Counted from the first letter of the stretch, positions 36,501 to 50,890 are shown. The stretch is DNA of 64,000 nt from Triglochin maritima (GCA_963682175.1 OY821786.1:24202501-24266500); one strand, 5' to 3'. The notes: a model not told the origin generated them from the letters alone. A program made the numbers and translations.

Positions 36501-39500
36501 CCTTCTTCTCCCCTCTTTCCTCCTCCTCTATCTCTCCTCTCTTTGTCTCCTTCTCCTTCTCTCTCTCCTCCCCCCCACTCCTATTGTCCTTCTCTCTCCC
36601 TCTCCTATCCACTCTCCCCTTCTCCTTCTCTCTGCGTGCCCTTATTCTTCTCTCCGTCGTTCTCCTTCTCTCTCCTTGTCCTCTCTCTTGTTCTCCTTCT
36701 CATCTCCTTCTTCTTCTCCTCCTCCTCCTCTCTCCTTCTTCTCCCTCCTCTTCCTCCTCTCTCTCCTTCTCTTTCTCTCATCCCTCTCCTTCTCCTTCCC
36801 TTGTCCTTCTCTCTCCTCCTCCCTCTTCTTTTCCTCTCCGTCACCTTCACTCTCTCTCTCACTCCTCTCGTTCTCCTTCCCTCTCCCCCTTCTCCGTCTC
36901 TCTATTCCTCTCTCTCCTTATCTTTTATCTCTACTTCTCCTTCTCCCTCCCTCTTTCCTTCTCTCCTTCCCTTCCAGTCCCCTCTTCCTTCTCTCTCACC
37001 TTCTCCATCTAGCTCACTTACCGACTCCCTCACTCTTTCTCCCCCTCTCCTTCTCTTTCTCTCTCTCCTTTTCCTTCATTCACAGTCTCCTTCGCTCTCC
37101 TCTCTCTACTTCTCGCTCTAATTCACTCTCTCCCCTTCTCCGTTTCACTCCCTCCTTATCTCTCCCTCTCTCTCCTTCTCTATTGTTCTCTCTACTTCTC
37201 CATCTCTCCTTGCCCTTCTCACTCCCTCCCCCTCTGTCCACCTCTCCTCTCTCTCCTTCTCCTTCTACCTCTCTCCATCTCTCCCTCTCTCCTTGTTTCC
37301 CCATTTCCTTCTCTCTCGTCCTACACTCTCCTTCTCTCTCCCCACTCCTTCTCCTTGTTTTTCACTCTCTTATTGTCCCGCGCTCTCTCCTTCTCACTCC
37401 TCTCTCTGATTCTCCCTTCTATCTTCTATCTTCTCTCTCGTCCTACACTCTCCTTCTCTCTCCCCACTCCTTCTCCTTGTTTTTCACTCTCTTATTGTCC
37501 CGCGCTCTCTCCTTCTCACTCCTCTCTCTGATTCTCCCTTCTATCTTTCTATCTTCTCTCTCCTTATCCTTCACTCTTCGTCTTCAATCTCCTTCCCTCT
37601 CTCTCCTTCTCCTCTACTTCAATACCTCTCCTTCCCTTTCCCTTTTTCCTTCTCCTTCTCTCTCTTCTTCCTGTCTCTCTCTCTCCCTCGGTTGCCTTCT
37701 CCTCTTGCTTCTCTCCCTCCCTCTCCTTCTCCTTCCCATCTCCGCTCTTCTCCCCCTCTCCGTCCCTCCTCTCTCTGTCTTCCTCCTTCCCCCTCCATCT
37801 CCCTCTACTTCTCTCTCCTTGTCCATCTCTCTCCCCCTCCTCTCTCACTCTGTCGTACTCTCTCGCTCTCCTCCTTCTTCTCCCCTCTTTCCTCCTCCTC
37901 TATCTCTCCTCTCTTCGTCTCCTTCTCCTTCTCGCTCTCCTCCCCTCCCACTCCCATTGTCCTTCTCTCTCCCTCTCCTATCCACTCTCCCCTTCTCCTT
38001 CTCTCTGCGTGCCCTTATTCTTCTCTCCGTCGTTCTCCTTCTCTCTCCTTGTCCTCTCTCTTGTTCTCCTTCTCATCTCCTTCTTCTTCTCCTCCTCCTC
38101 CTCTCTCCTTCTTCTCCCTCCTCCTCCTCTTCCTCCTCTCTCTCCTTCTCTTTCTCTCATCCCTCTCATTCTCCTTCGCTTGTCCTTCTCTCTCCTCCTC
38201 CCTCTTCTTTTCCTCTCCGTCACCTTCACTCTCTCTCACTCCTCTCGTTCTCCTTCCCTCTCCCCCTTCTCCGTCTCTCTATTCCTCTCTCTCCTTACCT
38301 TTTATCTCTACTTCTCCTTCTCCCTCCCTCTTTCCTTCTCTCCTTCCCTTCCAGTCCCCTCTTCCTTCTCTCTCTCCTTCTCCATCTAGCTCACTTACCG
38401 ACTCCCTCACTCTTTCTCCCCCTCTCCTTCTCTTTCTCTCTCTCCTTTTCCTTCATTCACAGTCTCCTTCGCTCTCCTCTCTTTACTTCTCGCTCTAATT
38501 CACTCTCTCCCCTTCTCCGTTTCACTCCCTCCTTATCTCTCCCTCTCTCTCCTTCTCTATTGTTCTCTCTACTTCTCCATCTCTCCTTGCCCTTCTCACT
38601 CCCTCCCCCTCTGTCCACCTCTCCTCTCTCTCCTTCTCCTTCTACCTCTCTCCATCTCTCCCTCTCTCCTTGTTTCCCCATTTCCTTCTCTCTCGTCCTA
38701 CACTCTCCTTCTCTCTCCCCACTCCTTCTCCTTGTTTTTCACTCTCTTATTGTCCCGCGCTCTCTCCTTCTCACTCCTCTCTCTGATTCTCCCTTCTATC
38801 TTCTATCTTCTCTCTCCTTATCCTTCACTCTTCGTCTTCAATCTCCTTCCCTCTCTCTCCTTCTCCTCTACTTCAATACCTCTCCTTCCCTTTCCCTTTT
38901 TCCTTCTCCTTCTCTCTCTTCTTCCTGTCTCTCTCTCTCCCTCGCTTGCCTTCTCCTCTTGCTTCTCTCCCTCCCTCTCCTTCTCCTTCCCATCTCCGCT
39001 CTTCTCCCCCTCTCCGTCCCTCCTCTCTCCGTCTTCCTCCTTCCCCCTCCATCTCCCTCTACTTCTCTCTCCTTGTCCATCTCTCTCCCCCTCCTCTCTC
39101 ACTCTGTCGTACTCTCTCGCTCTCCTCCTTCTTCTCCCCTCTTTCCTCCTCCTCTATCTCTCCTCTCTTCGTCTCCTTCTCCTTCTCGCTCTCCTCCCCT
39201 CCCACTCCCATTGTCCTTCTCTCTCCCTCTCCTATCCACTCTCCCCTTCTCCTTCTCTCTGCGTGCCCTTATTCTTCTCTCCGTCGTTCTCCTTCTCTCT
39301 CATTGTCCTCTCTCTTGTTCTACTTCTCATCTCCTTCTTCTTCTTCTCCTCCTCCTCCTCTCTCCTTCTTCTCCCTCCTCCTCCTCTTCCTCCTCTCTCT
39401 CCTTCTCTTTCTCTCATCCCTCTCCTTCTCCTTCGCTTGTCCTTCTCTCTCCTCCTCCCTCTTCTTTTCCTCTCCGTCACCTTCACTCTCTCTCTCACTC

Positions 39501-39990
39501 CTCTCGTTCTCCTTCCCTCTCCCCCTTCTCCGTCTCTCTATTCCTCTCTCTCCTTACCTTTTATCTCTACTTCTCCTTCTCCCTCCCTCTTTCCTTCTCT
39601 CCTTCCCTTCCAGTCCCCTCTTCCTTCTCTCTCACCTTCTCCATCTAGCTCACTTACCGACTCCCTCACTCTTTCTCCCCCTCTCCTTCTCTTTCTCTCT
39701 CTCCTTTTCCTTCATTCACAGTCTCCTTCGCTCTCCTCTCTCTACTTCTCGCTCTAATTCACTCTCTCCCCTTCTCCGTTTCACTCCCTCCTTATCTCTC
39801 CCTCTCTCTCCTTGTCTATTGTTCTCTCTACTTCTCCATCTCTCCATGCCCTTCTCACTCCCTCCCCCTCTGTCCACCTCTCCTCTCTCTCCTTCTCCTT
39901 CTACCTCTCTCCATCTCTCCCTCTCTCCTTGTTTCCCCATTTCCTTCTCTCTCGTCCTACACTCTCCTTCTCTCTCCCCACTCCTTCTCC
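33592..39990. repeat. Second dimeric higher-order repeat block (about 2.5 kb period)
   Basis: Units at 33592, 36105 and 38732 carry both TTCACTCTCTCTCTCACTCC (one extra CT pair) and CTCTCACCTTCTCC. The units between them, at 34851 and 37477, carry CTCGGTTGCC and a CTCTGTCTTCC variant. The pattern repeats about every 2.5 kb, apart from a 122-bp insertion in the second repeat. Confidence 0.78.
37311..37554. repeat. 122-bp tandem duplication inside one monomer
   Basis: Bases 37311-37432 and 37433-37554 are successive copies of the segment from CTCTCTCGTCCTACAC to TTCTATCTT, so the landmark appears at 37355 and again at 37477. From 37477 to the next landmark at 38732 is exactly 1255 bp. Confidence 0.93.
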
Positions 39991-42900
39991 TTGTTTTTCA
40001 CTCTCTTATTGTCCCGCGCTCTCTCCTTCTCACTCCTCTCTCTGATTCTCCCTTCTATCTTCTATCTTCTCTCTCCTTATCCTTCACTCTTCGTCTTCAA
40101 TCTCCTTCCCTCTCTCTCCTTCTCCTCTACTTCAATACCTCTCCTTCCCTTTCCCTTTTTCCTTCTCCTTCTCTCTCTTCTTCCTGTCTCTCTCTCTCCC
40201 TCGCTTGCCTTCTCCTCTTGCTTCTCTCCCTCCCTCTCCTTCTCCTTCCCATCTCCGCTCTTCTCCCCCTCTCCGTCTCCTCCTCTCTCCGTCTTCCTCC
40301 TTCCCCCTCCATCTCCCTCTACTTCTCTCTCCTTGTCCATCTCTCTCCCCCTCCTCTCTCACTCTGTCGTACTCTCTCGCTCTCCTCCTTCTTCTCCCCT
40401 CTTTCCTCCTCCTCTATCTCTCCTCTCTTCGTCTCCTTCTCCTTCTCGCTCTCCTCCCCTCCCACTCCCATTGTCCTTCTCTCTCCCTCTCCTATCCACT
40501 CTCCCCTTCTCCTTCTCTCTGCGTGCCCTTATTCTTCTCTCCGTCGTTCTCCTTCTCTCTCCTTGTCCTCTCTCTTGTTCTCCTTCTCATCTCCTTCTTC
40601 TTCTCCTCCTCCTCCTCTCTCCTTCTTCTCCCTCCTCCTCCTCTTCCTCCTCTCTCTCCTTCTCTTTCTCTCATCCCTCTCCTTCTCCTTCGCTTGTCCT
40701 TCTCTCTCCTCCTCCCTCTTCTTTTCCTCTCCGTCACCTTCACTCTCTCTCACTCCTCTCGTTCTCCTTCCCTCTCCCCCTTCTCCGTCTCTCTATTCCT
40801 CTCTCTCCTTACCTTTTATCTCTACTTCTCCTTCTCCCTCCCTCTTTCCTTCTCTCCTTCCCTTCCAGTCCCCTCTTCCTTCTCTCTCTCCTTCTCCATC
40901 TAGCTCACTTACCGACTCCCTCACTCTTTCTCCCCCTCTCCTTCTCTTTCTCTCTCTCCTTTTCCTTCATTCACAGTCTCCTTCTCTCTCCTCTCTCTAC
41001 TTCTCGCTCTAATTCACTCTCTCTCCTTCTCCGTTTCACTCCCTCCTTATCTCTCCCTCTCTCCCCTTCTCTATTGTTCTCTCTACTTCTCCATCTCTCC
41101 TTGCCCTTCTCAGTCCCTCCTCCTCTGTCCACCTCTCCTCTCTCTCCTTCTACCTCTCTCCATTTCTCCCTCTCTCCTTGTCTCCCCATTTCCTTCTCTC
41201 TCGTCCTACACTCTCCTTCTCTCTCCCCACTCCTTCTCCTTGTTTTTCACTCTCTTATTGTCCCGCGCTCTCTCCTTCTCACTCCTCTCTCTGATTCTCC
41301 CTTCTATCTTGTATCTTCTCTCTCCTTATCCTTCACTCTTCGTCTTCAATCTCCTTCCCTCTCTCTCCTTCTCCTCTACTTCAATACCTCTCCTTCCCTT
41401 TCCCTTTTTCCTTCTCCTTCTCTCTCTTCTTCCTGTCTCTCTCTCTCCCTCGCTTGCCTTCTCCTCTTGCTTCTCTCCCTCCCTCTCCTTCTCCTTCCCA
41501 TCTCCGCTCTTCTCCCCCTCTCCGTCTCCTCCTCTCTCCGTCTTCCTCCTTCCCCCTCCATCTCCCTCTACTTCTCTCTCCTTGTCCATCTCTCTCCCCC
41601 TCCTCTCTCACTCTGTCGTACTCTCTCGCTCTCCTCCTTCTTCTCCCCTCTTTCCTCCTCCTCTATCTCTCCTCTCTTCGTCTCCTTCTCCTTCTCGCTC
41701 TCCTCCCCTCCCACTCCCATTGTCCTTCTCTCTCCCTCTCCTATCCACTCTCCCCTTCTCCTTCTCTCTGTGTGCCCTTATTCTTCTCTCCGTCGTTCTC
41801 CTTCTCTCTCCTTGTCCTCTCTCTTGTTCTCCTTCTCATCTCCTTCTTCTTCTCCTCCTCCTCCTCTCTCCTTCTTCTCCCTCCTCCTCCTCTTCCTCCT
41901 CTCTCTCCTTCTCTTTCTCTCATCCCTCTCCTTCTCCTTCGCTTGTCCTTCTCTCTCCTCCTCCCTCTTCTTTTCCTCTCCGTCACCTTCACTCTCTCTC
42001 ACTCCTCTCGTTCTCCTTCCCTCTCCCCCTTCTCCGTCTCTCTATTCCTCTCTCTCCTTACCTTTTATCTCTACTTCTCCTTCTCCCTCCCTCTTTCCTT
42101 CTCTCCTTCCCTTCCAGTCCCCTCTTCCTTCTCTCTCTCCTTCTCCATCTAGCTCACTTACCGACTCCCTCACTCTTTCTCCCCCTCTCCTTCTCTTTCT
42201 CTCTCTCCTTTTCCTTCATTCACAGTCTCCTTCTCTCTCCTCTCTCTACTTCTCGCTCTAATTCACTCTCTCTCCTTCTCCGTTTCACTCCTTCCTTATC
42301 TCTCCCTCTCTCCCCTTCTCTATTGTTCTCTCTACTTCTCCATCTCTCCTTGCCCTTCTCACTCCCTCCCCCTCTGTCCACCTCTCCTCTCTCTCCTTCT
42401 CCTTCTACCTCTCTCCATTTCTCCCTCTCTCCTTGTTTCCCCATTTCCTTCTCTCTCGTCCTACACACTCCTTCTCTCTCCCCACTCCTTCTCCTTGTTT
42501 TTCACTCTCTTATTGACCCGCGCTCTCTCCTTCTCACTCCTCTCTCTGATTCTCCCTTCTATCTTCTATCTTCTCTCTCCTTATCCTTCACTCTTCGTCT
42601 TCAATCTCCTTCCCTCTCTCCTTCTCCTCTACTTCAATACCTCTCCTTCCCTTTCCCTTTTTCCTTCTCCTTCTCTCTCTTCTTCCTGTCTCTCTCTCTC
42701 CCTCGCTTGCCTTCTCCTCTTGCTTCTCTCCCTCCCTCTCCTTCTCCTTCCCATCTCCGCTCTTCTCCCCCTCTCCGTCTCCTCCTCTCTCCGTCTTCCT
42801 CCTTCCCCCTCCATCTCCCTCTACTTCTCTCTCCTTGTCCATCTCTCTCCCCCTCCTCTCTCACTCTGTCGTACTCTCTCGCTCTCCTCCTTCTTCTCCC

Positions 42901-45900
42901 CTCTTTCCTCCTCCTCTATCTCTCCTCTCTCCGTCTCCTTCTCCTTCTCGCTCTCCTCCCCTCCCACTCCCATTGTCCTTCTCTCTCCCTCTCCTATCCA
43001 CTCTCCCCTTCTCCTTCTCTCTGCGTGCCCTTATTCTTCTCTCCGTCGTTCTCCTTCTCTCTCCTTGTCCTCTCTCTTGTTCTCCTTCTCATCTCCTTCT
43101 TCTTCTCCTCCTCCTCCTCTCTCCTTCTTCTCCCTCCTCCTCCTCTTCCTCCTCTCTCTCCTTCTCTTTCTCTCATCCCTCTCCTTCTCCTTCGCTTGTC
43201 CTTCTCTCTCCTCCTCCCTCTTCTTTTCCTCTCCGTCACCTTCACTCTCTCTCACTCCTCTCGTTCTCCTTCCCTCTCCCCCTTCTCCGTCTCTCTATTC
43301 CTCTCTCTCCTTACCTTTTATCTCTACTTCTCCTTCTCCCTCCCTCTTTCCTTCTCTCCTTCCCTTCCAGTCCCCTCTTCCTTCTCTCTCTCCTTCTCCA
43401 TCTAGCTCACTTACCGACTCCCTCACTCTTTCTCCCCCTCTCCTTCTCTTTCTCTCTCTCCTTTTCCTTCATTCACAGTCTCCTTCTCTCTCCTCTCTCT
43501 ACTTCTCGCTCTAATTCACTCTCTCTCCTTCTCCGTTTCACTCCTTCCTTATCTCTCCCTCTCTCCCCTTCTCTATTGTTCTCTCTACTTCTCCATCTCT
43601 CCTTGCCCTTCTCACTCCCTCCCCCTCTGTCTACCTCTCCTCTCTCTCCTTCTCCTTCTACCTCTCTCCATTTCTCCCTCTCTCCTTGTTTCCCCATTTC
43701 CTTCTCTCTCGTCCTACACTCTCCTTCTCTCTCCCCACTCCTTCTCCTTGTTTTTCACTCTCTTATTGACCCGCGCTCTCTCCTTCTCACTCCTCTCTCT
43801 GATTCTCCCTTCTGTCTTCTATCTTCTCTCTCCTTATCCTTCACTCTTCGTCTTCAATCTCCTTCCCTCTCTCTCCTTCTCCTCTACTTCAATACCTCTC
43901 CTTCCCTTTCCCTTTTTCCTTCTCCTTCTCTCTCTTCTTCCTGTCTCTCTCTCTCCCTCGCTTGCCTTCTCCTCTTGCTTCTCTCCCTCCCTCTCCTTCT
44001 CCTTCCCATCTCCGCTCTTCTCCCCCTCTCCGTCTCCTCCTCTCTCCGTCTTCCTCCTTCCCCCTCCATCTCCCTCTACTTCTCTCTCCTTGTCCATCTC
44101 TCTCCCCCTCCTCTCTCACTCTGTCGTACTCTCTCGCTCTCCTCCTTCTTCTCCCCTCTTTCCTCCTCCTCTATCTCTCCTCTCTTCGTCTCCTTCTCCT
44201 TCTCGCTCTCCTCCCCTCCCACTCCCATTGTCCTTCTCTCTCCCTCTCCTATCCACTCTCCCCTTCTCCTTCTCTCTGCGTGCCCTTATTCTTCTCTCCG
44301 TCGTTCTCCTTCTCTCTCCTTGTCCTCTCTCTTGTTCTCCTTCTCATCTCCTTCTTCTTCTCCTCCTCCTCCTCTCTCCTTCTTCTCCCTCCTCCTCCTC
44401 TTCCTCCTCTCTCTCCTTCTCTTTCTCTCATCCCTCTCCTTCTCCTTCGCTTGTCCTTCTCTCTCCTCCTCCCTCTTATTTTCCTCTCCGTCACCTTCAC
44501 TCTCTCTCACTCCTCTCGTTCTCCTTCCCTCTCCCCCTTCTCCGTCTCTCTATTCCTCTCTCTCCTTACCTTTTATCTCTACTTCTCCTACTCCCTCCCA
44601 CTTTCCTTCTCTCCTTCCCTTCCAGTCCCCTCTTCCTTCTCTCTCTCCTTCTCCATCTAGCTCACTTACCGACTCCCTCACTCTTTCTCCCCCTCTCCTT
44701 CTCTTTCTCTCTCTCCTTTTCCTTCATTCACAGTCTCCTTCTCTCTCCTCTCTCTACTTCTGGCTCTAATTCACTCTCTCTCCTTCTCCGTTTCACTCCC
44801 TCCTTATCTCTCCCTCTCTCCCCTTCTCTATTGTTCTCTCTACTTCTCCATCTCTCCTTGCCCTTCTCACTCCCTCCCCCTCTGTCCACCTCTCCTCTCT
44901 CTACTTCTCCTTCTACCTCTCTCCATCTCTCCCTCTCTCCTTGTTTTCCCATTTCCTTCTCTCTCGTCCTACACTCTCCTTCTCTCTCCCCACTCCTTCT
45001 CCTTGTTTTTCACTCTCTTATTGACCCGCGCTCTCTCCTTCTCACTCCTCTCTCTGATTCTCCCTTCTATCTTCTATCTTCTCTCTCCTTATCCTTCACT
45101 CTTCGTCTTCAATCTCCTTCCCTCTCTCTCCTTCTCCTCTACTTCAATACCTCTCCTTCCCTTTCCCTTTTTCCTTCTCCTTCTCTCTCTTCTTCCTGTC
45201 TCTCTCTCTCCCTCGCTTGCCTTCTCCTCTTGCTTCTCTCCCTCCCTCTCCTTCTCCTTCCCATCTCCGCTCTTCTCCCCCTCTCCGTCTCCTCCTCTCT
45301 CCGTCTTCCTCCTTCCCCCTCCATCTCCCTCTACTTCTCTCTCCTTGTCCATCTCTCTCCCCCTCCTCTCTCACTCTGTCGTACTCTCTCGCTCTCCTCC
45401 TTCTTCTCCCCTCTTTCCTCCTCCTCTATCTCTCCTCTCTTCGTCTCCTTCTCCTTCTCGCTCTCCTCCCCTCCCACTCCCATTGTCCTTCTCTCTCCCT
45501 CTCCTATCCACTCTCCCCTTCTCCTTCTCTCTGCGTGCCCTTATTCTTCTCTCCGTCGTTCTCCTTCTCTCTCCTTGTCCTCTCTCTTGTTCTCCTTCTC
45601 ATCTCCTTCTTCTTCTCCTCCTCCTCCTCTCTCCTTCTTCTCCCTCCTCCTCCTCTTCCTCCTCTCTCTCCTTCTCTTTCTCTCATCCCTCTCCTTCTCC
45701 TTCGCTTGTCCTTCTCTCTCCTCCTCCCTCTTATTTTCCTCTCCGTCACCTTCACTCTCTCTCACTCCTCTCGTTCTCCTTCCCTCTCCCCCTTCTCCGT
45801 CTCTCTATTCCTCTCTCTCCTTACCTTTTATCTCTACTTCTCCTACTCCCTCCCACTTTCCTTCTCTCCTTCCCTTCCAGTCCCCTCTTCCTTCTCTCTC

Positions 45901-48900
45901 TCCTTCTCCATCTAGCTCACTTACCGACTCCCTCACTCTTTCTCCCCCTCTCCTTCTCTTTCTCTCTCTCCTTTTCCTTCATTCACAGTCTCCTTCTCTC
46001 TCCTCTCTCTACTTCTGGCTCTAATTCACTCTCTCTCCTTCTCCGTTTCACTCCCTCCTTATCTCTCCCTCTCTCCCCTTCTCTATTGTTCTCTCTACTT
46101 CTCCATCTCTCCTTGCCCTTCTCACTCCCTCCCCCTCTGTCCACCTCTCCTCTCTCTACTTCTCCTTCTACCTCTCTCCATCTCTCCCTCTCTCCTTGTT
46201 TTCCCATTTCCTTCTCTCTCGTCCTACACTCTCCTTCTCTCTCCCCACTCCTTCTCCTTGTTTTTCACTCTCTTATTGACCCGCGCTCTCTCCTTCTCAC
46301 TCCTCTCTCTGATTCTCCCTTCTATCTTCTATCTTCTCTCTCCTTATCCTTCACTCTTCGTCTTCAATCTCCTTCCCTCTCTCTCCTTCTCCTCTACTTC
46401 AATACCTCTCCTTCCCTTTCCCTTTTTCCTTCTCCTTCTCTCTCTTCTTCCTGTCTCTCTCTCTCCCTCGCTTGCCTTCTCCTCTTGCTTCTCTCCCTCC
46501 CTCTCCTTCTCCTTCCCATCTCCGCTCTTCTCCCCCTCTCCGTCTCCTCCTCTCTCCGTCTTCCTCCTTCCCCCTCCATCTCCCTCTACTTCTCTCTCCT
46601 TGTCCATCTCTCTCCCCCTCCTCTCTCACTCTGTCGTACTCTCTCGCTCTCCTCCTTCTTCTCCCCTCTTTCCTCCTCCTCTATCTCTCCTCTCTTCGTC
46701 TCCTTCTCCTTCTCGCTCTCCTCCCCTCCCACTCCCATTGTCCTTCTCTCTCCCTCTCCTATCCACTCTCCCCTTCTCCTTCTCTCTGCGTGCCCTTATT
46801 CTTCTCTCCGTCGTTCTCCTTCTCTCTCCTTGTCCTCTCTCTTGTTCTCCTTCTCATCTCCTTCTTCTTCTCCTCCTCCTCCTCTCTCCTTCTTCTCCCT
46901 CCTCCTCCTCTTCCTCCTCTCTCTCCTTCTCTTTCTCTCATCCCTCTCCTTCTCCTTCGCTTGTCCTTCTCTCTCCTCCTCCCTCTTCTTTTCCTCTCCG
47001 TCACCTTCACTCTCTCTCACTCCTCTCGTTCTCCTTCCCTCTCCCCCTTCTCCGTCTCTCTATTCCTCTCTCTCCTTACCTTTTATCTCTACTTCTCCTA
47101 CTCCCTCCCACTTTCCTTCTCTCCTTCCCTTCCAGTCCCCTCTTCCTTCTCTCTCTCCTTCTCCATCTAGCTCACTTACCGACTCCCTCACTCTTTCTCC
47201 CCCTCTCCTTCTCTTTCTCTCTCTCCTTTTCCTTCATTCACAGTCTCCTTCTCTCTCCTCTCTCTACTTCTGGCTCTAATTCACTCTCTCTCCTTCTCCG
47301 TTTCACTCCCTCCTTATCTCTCCCTCTCTCCCCTTCTCTATTGTTCTCTCTACTTCTCCATCTCTCCTTGCCCTTCTCACTCCCTCCCCCTCTGTCCACC
47401 TCTCCTCTCTCTACTTCTCCTTCTACCTCTCTCCATCTCTCCCTCTCTCCTTGTTTTCCCATTTCCTTCTCTCTCGTCCTACACTCTCCTTCTCTCTCCC
47501 CACTCCTTCTCCTTGTTTTTCACTCTCTTATTGACCCGCGCTCTCTCCTTCTCACTCCTCTCTCTGATTCTCCCTTCTATCTTCTATCTTCTCTCTCCTT
47601 ATCCTTCACTCTTCGTCTTCAATCTCCTTCCCTCTCTCTCCTTCTCCTCTACTTCAATACCTCTCCTTCCCTTTCCCTTTTTCCTTCTCCTTCTCTCTCT
47701 TCTTCCTGTCTCTCTCTCTCCCTCGCTTGCCTTCTCCTCTTGCTTCTCTCCCTCCCTCTCCTTCTCCTTCCCATCTCCGCTCTTCTCCCCCTCTCCGTCT
47801 CCTCCTCTCTCCGTCTTCCTCCTTCCCCCTCCATCTCCCTCTACTTCTCTCTCCTTGTCCATCTCTCTCCCCCTCCTCTCTCACTCTGTCGTACTCTCTC
47901 GCTCTCCTCCTTCTTCTCCCCTCTTTCCTCCTCCTCTATCTCTCCTCTCTTCGTCTCCTTCTCCTTCTCGCTCTCCTCCCCTCCCACTCCCATTGTCCTT
48001 CTCTCTCCCTCTCCTATCCACTCTCCCCTTCTCCTTCTCTCTGCGTGCCCTTATTCTTCTCTCCGTCGTTCTCCTTCTCTCTCCTTGTCCTCTCTCTTGT
48101 TCTCCTTCTCATCTCCTTCTTCTTCTCCTCCTCCTCCTCTCTCCTTCTTCTCCCTCCTCCTCCTCTTCCTCCTCTCTCTCCTTCTCTTTCTCTCATCCCT
48201 CTCCTTCTCCTTCGCTTGTCCTTCTCTCTCCTCCTCCCTCTTCTTTTCCTCTCCGTCACCTTCACTCTCTCTCACTCCTCTCGTTCTCCTTCCCTCTCCC
48301 CCTTCTCCGTCTCTCTATTCCTCTCTCTCCTTACCTTTTATCTCTACTTCTCCTACTCCCTCCCTCTTTCCTTCTCTCCTTCCCTTCCAGTCCCCTCTTC
48401 CTTCTCTCTCTCCTTCTCCATCTAGCTCACTTACCGACTCCCTCACTCTTTCTCCCCCTCTCCTTATCTTTCTCTCTCTCCTTTTCCTTCATTCACAGTC
48501 TCCTTCTCTCTCCTCTCTCTACTTCTCGCTCTAATTCACTCTCTCTCCTTCTCCGTTTCACTCCCTCCTTATCTCTCCCTCTCTCCCCTTCTCTATTGTT
48601 CTCTCTACTTCTCCATCTCTCCTTGCCCTTCTCACTCCCTCCCCCTCTGTCCACCTCTCCTCTCTCTCCTTATCCTTCTACCTCTCTCCATCTCTCCCTC
48701 TCTCCTTGTTTCCCCATTTCCTTCTCTCTCGTCCTACACTCTCCTTCTCTCTCCCCACTCATTCTCCTTGTTTTTCACTCTCTTATTGTCCCGCGCTCTC
48801 TCCTTCTCACTCCTCTCTCTGATTCTCCCTTCTATCTTCTATCTTCTCTCTCCTTATCCTTCACTCTTCGTCTTCAATCTCCTTCCCTCTCTCTCCTTCT

Positions 48901-50890
48901 CCTCTACTTCAATACCTCTCCTTCCCTTTCCCTTTTTCCTTCTCCTTCTCTCTCTTCTTCCTGTCTCTCTCTCTCCCTCGCTTGCCTTCTCCTCTTGCTT
49001 CTCTCCCTCCCTCTCCTTCTCCTTCCCATCTCCGCTCTTCTCCCCCTCTCCGTCTCCTCCTCTCTCCGTCTTCCTCCTTCCCCCTCCATCTCCCTCTACT
49101 TCTCTCTCCTTGTCCATCTCTCTCCCCCTCCTCTCTCACTCTGTCGTACTCTCTCGCTCTCCTCCTTCTTCTCCCCTCTTTCCTCCTCCTCTATCTCTCC
49201 TCTCTTCGTCTCCTTCTCCTTCTCGCTCTCCTCCCCTCCCACTCCCATTGTCCTTCTCTCTCCCTCTCCTATCCACTCTCCCCTTCTCCTTCTCTCTGCG
49301 TGCCCTTATTCTTCTCTCCGTCGTTCTCCTTCTCTCTCCTTGTCCTCTCTCTTGTTCTCCTTCTCATCTCCTTCTTCTTCTCCTCCTCCTCCTCTCTCCT
49401 TCTTCTCCCTCCTCCTCCTCTTCCTCCTCTCTCTCCTTCTCTTTCTCTCATCCCTCTCCTTCTCCTTCGCTTGTCCTTCTCTCTCCTCCTCCCTCTTATT
49501 TTCCTCTCCGTCACCTTCACTCTCTCTCACTCCTCTCGTTCTCCTTCCCTCTCCCCCTTCTCCGTCTCTCTATTCCTCTCTCTCCTTACCTTTTATCTCT
49601 ACTTCTCCTACTCCCTCCCTCTTTCCTTCTCTCCTTCCCTTCCAGTCCCCTCTTCCTTCTCTCTCTCCTTCTCCATCTAGCTCACTTACCGACTCCCTCA
49701 CTCTTTCTCCCCCTCTCCTTCTCTTTCTCTCTCTCCTTTTCCTTCATTCACAGTCTCCTTCTCTCTCCTCTCTCTACTTCTGGCTCTAATTCACTCTCTC
49801 TCCTTCTCCGTTTCACTCCCTCCTTATCTCTCCCTCTCTCCCCTTCTCTATTGTTCTCTCTACTTCTCCATCTCTCCTTGCCCTTCTCACTCCCTCCCCC
49901 TCTGTCCACCTCTCCTCTCTCTACTTCTCCTTCTACCTCTCTCCATCTCTCCCTCTCTCCTTGTTTTCCCATTTCCTTCTCTCTCGTCCTACACTCTCCT
50001 TCTCTCTCCCCACTCCTTCTCCTTGTTTTTCACTCTCTTATTGACCCGCGCTCTCTCCTTCTCACTCCTCTCTCTGATTCTCCCTTCTATCTTCTATCTT
50101 CTCTCTCCTTATCCTTCACTCTTCGTCTTCAATCTCCTTCCCTCTCTCTCCTTCTCCTCTACTTCAATACCTCTCCTTCCCTTTCCCTTTTTCCTTCTCC
50201 TTCTCTCTCTTCTTCCTGTCTCTCTCTCTCCCTCGCTTGCCTTCTCCTCTTGCTTCTCTCCCTCCCTCTCCTTCTCCTTCCCATCTCCGCTCTTCTCCCC
50301 CTCTCCGTCTCCTCCTCTCTCCGTCTTCCTCCTTCCCCCTCCATCTCCCTCTACTTCTCTCTCCTTGTCCATCTCTCTCCCCCTCCTCTCTCACTCTGTC
50401 GTACTCTCTCGCTCTCCTCCTCCTTCTCCCCTCTTTCCTCCTCCTCTATCTCTCCTCTCTTCGTCTCCTTCTCCTTCTCGCTCTCCTCCCCTCCCACTCC
50501 CATTGTCCTTCTCTCTCCCTCTCCTATCCACTCTCCCCTTCTCCTTCTCTCTGCGTGCCCTTATTCTTCTCTCCGTCGTTCTCCTTCTCTCTCCTTGTCC
50601 TCTCTCTTGTTCTCCTTCTCATCTCCTTCTTCTTCTCCTCCTCCTCCTCTCTCCTTCTTCTCCCTCCTCCTCCTCTTCCTCCTCTCTCTCCTTCTCTTTC
50701 TCTCATCCCTCTCCTTCTCCTTCGCTTGTCCGTCTCTCTCCTCCTCCCTCTTCTTTTCCTCTCCGTCACCTTCACTCTCTCTCACTCCTCTCGTTCTCCT
50801 TCCCTCTCCCCCTTCTCCGTCTCTCTATTCCTCTCTCTCCTTACCTTTTATCTCTACTTCTCCTACTCCCTCCCTCTTTCCTTCTCTCCT

